A stretch of 64,000 bases of DNA from VAZQ01 sp035293945 (GTDB lineage: Bacteria > Pseudomonadota > Alphaproteobacteria > Rhizobiales > Xanthobacteraceae), in contig DATGLV010000019.1 in the NCBI GenBank assembly GCA_035293945.1, positions 1-64,000 of the forward strand. The letters are read 5' to 3'. The notes below the pieces were generated by a model. It had not been told where the DNA came from. It did not search any database and worked only from the letters and a program-made list of their open reading frames with translations. Made by a program: the position numbers and the translations under genes. Every line of letters starts with the position of its first letter. Position 1 is the stretch's first letter. Below, piece after piece: positions 62,398-64,000 of this stretch.

Positions 62398-64000
62398 ATG
62401 GGCACCCTCCAAGAACATCTGAAAGGGACGATTGAATACACCGAGAAGCTCCTCTCGCTGGGTGAGAGAGTAGTTTTCGACGTGCTGGCGGAGTCAGTCG
62501 TTGCCGTTCCAGAGCAGGAATTCCGGGACAAAGACGGAATCACTCTTGACCCGGATGGAGGGGAGAGCTGGATCCAGATTCGGCGTCTGCAGGAGACGAA
62601 AGCCCCGGATCCAGGGAAAGAATTTGAGGGATGGTACGACGGAGATCTGAAGTCGCCAGATAAGCCTCCTGTGCTGCGCGAAACCAGAATGGTCAAACTC
62701 GACCGCAGCACGATCGAGAAATGGATTGCCAGCGGCATCATCAATGCTGAAGACGTGATGGAGCCCCTACGCGGCGGCACCGGCGGCGACAAGGACGTGC
62801 TGCTCAAGGCCGATTACCTTCCGGAATTCCGAAGCAGATGGAACTCCTACCTTCAGGGAGCGTGGTCAGCCTGGGCTTCGGTCGAGAAACCACGGCGCAA
62901 GGTGGCGGCTCTCTACAACAAGCTCTACCAAATCCACCAGCGAATGGTCTCGTTCGGGGAGGATAACCCGCTTGAACTCGTCATGGGCGTTGGGGTCGCC
63001 CGATGGCATGTTGACGGCCACAAGCTCACTTCGACGTTGATTGAGCAAGGCGTCGAAACCGGCATCAGCGAGGACGGATCCTTCGTCGTTCGTCCTCGTT
63101 CGGTTGCGCCGATCGTGAATCTAAAACCGTTTTACGCGCTAGACAGCGTCGCGGCGAGCGAAGCGGTCCAGCGCAACGCCACTAGTGAACTCGCTCGTCT
63201 CCTCGAGGATTCGGCCGTCTCGTTCTCCCCATTTGATAAAAGCACATTTACGCCGGTCCTTCGGATGTGTGCGAACAATCTGACCTCCGCCGGCCGTTAC
63301 TTCCCCGACGACAGCCCGGCCGAGCGCATACTTCCCCCCTTGGGGGAGCATCTTGTCGTGACGGATACATGGGTCCTATTCGCACGGCAGCGGACCGAAG
63401 ATATCCGCCGGGACGACCTCAAACGGTTGCAGGACAAGGTAATCAGCGCCGAGGACGAGATGAGCTTGCCGGCGGCAGCTCGCGGATTCGTCAAGCGGCC
63501 GAGCAACGAGCAAAGTGCCAGTTTCGATGTGGACCTTCCGGAAGGGCCTCTTGTAGTCCGCCCCGGGATAGAGAGGGCGCCGGCCGGCGCCGAGGTGCGA
63601 CAGGAAAAGCGCCCGGCGCGAGATCAAGTGTTCTTCCCCTTGCCGTTCAACGAGGAGCAGATCGAGATCGCGGAGTCGTTGCAGGACGAGAACACCGCCG
63701 GCATTGTGGTGCAAGGTCCACCGGGCACTGGTAAAACTCACACCATCGCGAACGTGATCTGCCATTATTTGGCCGTTGGGAAAAACGTCCTCGTCACGGC
63801 CAAGACTCCCGAAGCGCTCATCGCGATCCAGGAAAAGCTGCCGGAAGCCATTCGAACGCTGGCCATCTCTATCGTCCACGATGATCGTGACGGTGCCCGT
63901 CAGCTCGAGGCGGCAATGACGTTGCTGTCAGAGGAGGCCAAACAAGTCAAACTTGCCGAGCTCAAGGAGGCGATCCAGACGAGACACCAGCGCTTGGACG
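62398..64000 (+). CDS. SF1 (Upf1-like) helicase, partial
   Basis: The reading frame is open from 62,398 to the window edge (534 codons), so the protein is cut at its C-terminus. Walker A GPPGTGKT lies at residues 440-447, preceded by FNEEQIEIAESLQDEN and followed by HTIANVICHYLAVGKNVLVT, the SF1B/Upf1-like pattern. The first 430 residues have no recognised domain. Ribosome site is weak; a TTG at 62,380 is an alternative start. It may be a separate defence gene. Confidence 0.8.
   Translation, partial: MGTLQEHLKGTIEYTEKLLSLGERVVFDVLAESVVAVPEQEFRDKDGITLDPDGGESWIQIRRLQETKAPDPGKEFEGWYDGDLKSPDKPPVLRETRMVKLDRSTIEKWIASGIINAEDVMEPLRGGTGGDKDVLLKADYLPEFRSRWNSYLQGAWSAWASVEKPRRKVAALYNKLYQIHQRMVSFGEDNPLELVMGVGVARWHVDGHKLTSTLIEQGVETGISEDGSFVVRPRSVAPIVNLKPFYALDSVAASEAVQRNATSELARLLEDSAVSFSPFDKSTFTPVLRMCANNLTSAGRYFPDDSPAERILPPLGEHLVVTDTWVLFARQRTEDIRRDDLKRLQDKVISAEDEMSLPAAARGFVKRPSNEQSASFDVDLPEGPLVVRPGIERAPAGAEVRQEKRPARDQVFFPLPFNEEQIEIAESLQDENTAGIVVQGPPGTGKTHTIANVICHYLAVGKNVLVTAKTPEALIAIQEKLPEAIRTLAISIVHDDRDGARQLEAAMTLLSEEAKQVKLAELKEAIQTRHQRLD

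Noticed and set aside
1..64000. CRISPR arrays
   Set aside because: No set of regularly spaced direct repeats was found; tandem repeats seen are coding (14,691) or palindromic.
1..64000. Insertion sequences and integrases
   Set aside because: No transposase or integrase domain was recognised in any frame, including near the tRNA.

Overview
The window looks like the chromosome of a rhizobial alphaproteobacterium, most likely from the Bradyrhizobiaceae/Xanthobacteraceae. The reasons are GC-rich coding sequence, three orphan Bug-type solute receptors, a DUF1236 protein, an RT0821/Lpp0805 lipoprotein beside pdxH, a J-domain gene, fabI, a histidine phosphatase and aroC in a row, a GGAAC-N17-GTT (EcfG-type) promoter, and palindromic repeats in many intergenic gaps. 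No genus can be fixed from the sequence alone.

Bases 1-25,800 are ordinary core and accessory genes: a cupin, an SbmA/YddA-like ABC exporter, a Bug receptor, a DedA protein, a hybrid histidine kinase with a REC-EAL regulator, a PQQ alcohol dehydrogenase whose active site predicts lanthanide use, secreted low-complexity DUF1236 protein, a sulfotransferase in an AT-rich patch, an MBL hydrolase, DUF2237 and DUF1499 proteins, a sarcosine-oxidase-like enzyme, an extensin-like protein, a class III aminotransferase and an L,D-transpeptidase. Bases 25,850-41,500 hold pdxH, a J-domain co-chaperone, fabI, aroC, a RibB with a degenerate RibA half, a TrmA-family RNA methyltransferase and tlyA. Two accessory cassettes appear to interrupt this block: 28.0-33.4 kb (decarboxylase-like protein, Bug receptor, dihaem cytochrome, VOC protein, LLM oxidoreductase) and a VapBC-type pair at 36.2-36.9 kb. 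Bases 41,600-50,150 hold small regulators (PilZ, ECF sigma), a pirin, xseB, a histone-deacetylase-like enzyme, an acyl-CoA dehydrogenase, a shortened RidA and a cytochrome c.

A tRNA-Gln gene at 50,335 marks a sharp change. From there to the end of the window all main genes lie on the plus strand and are tightly packed or overlapping: a sigma-70-like factor, an unrecognised partner, a 1126-residue ImmA/IrrE-UvrD-FeS nuclease fusion, a ubiquitin-like protein with a coiled-coil N-terminus, a JAB/MPN+ isopeptidase, a ThiF/E1-like enzyme, an SbcD-like exonuclease, an SbcC/YhaN-like ATPase, a broken WYL regulator on the opposite strand, and the start of an SF1 (Upf1-like) helicase that runs off the window. 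This is the most unusual part of the window. It looks like a tRNA-linked defence island whose core is a ubiquitin-like conjugation set with no E2, no E3 and no free cysteine between the E1 zinc ligands, joined to two DNA-processing machines. The proposed defence role is inference from gene content and order.
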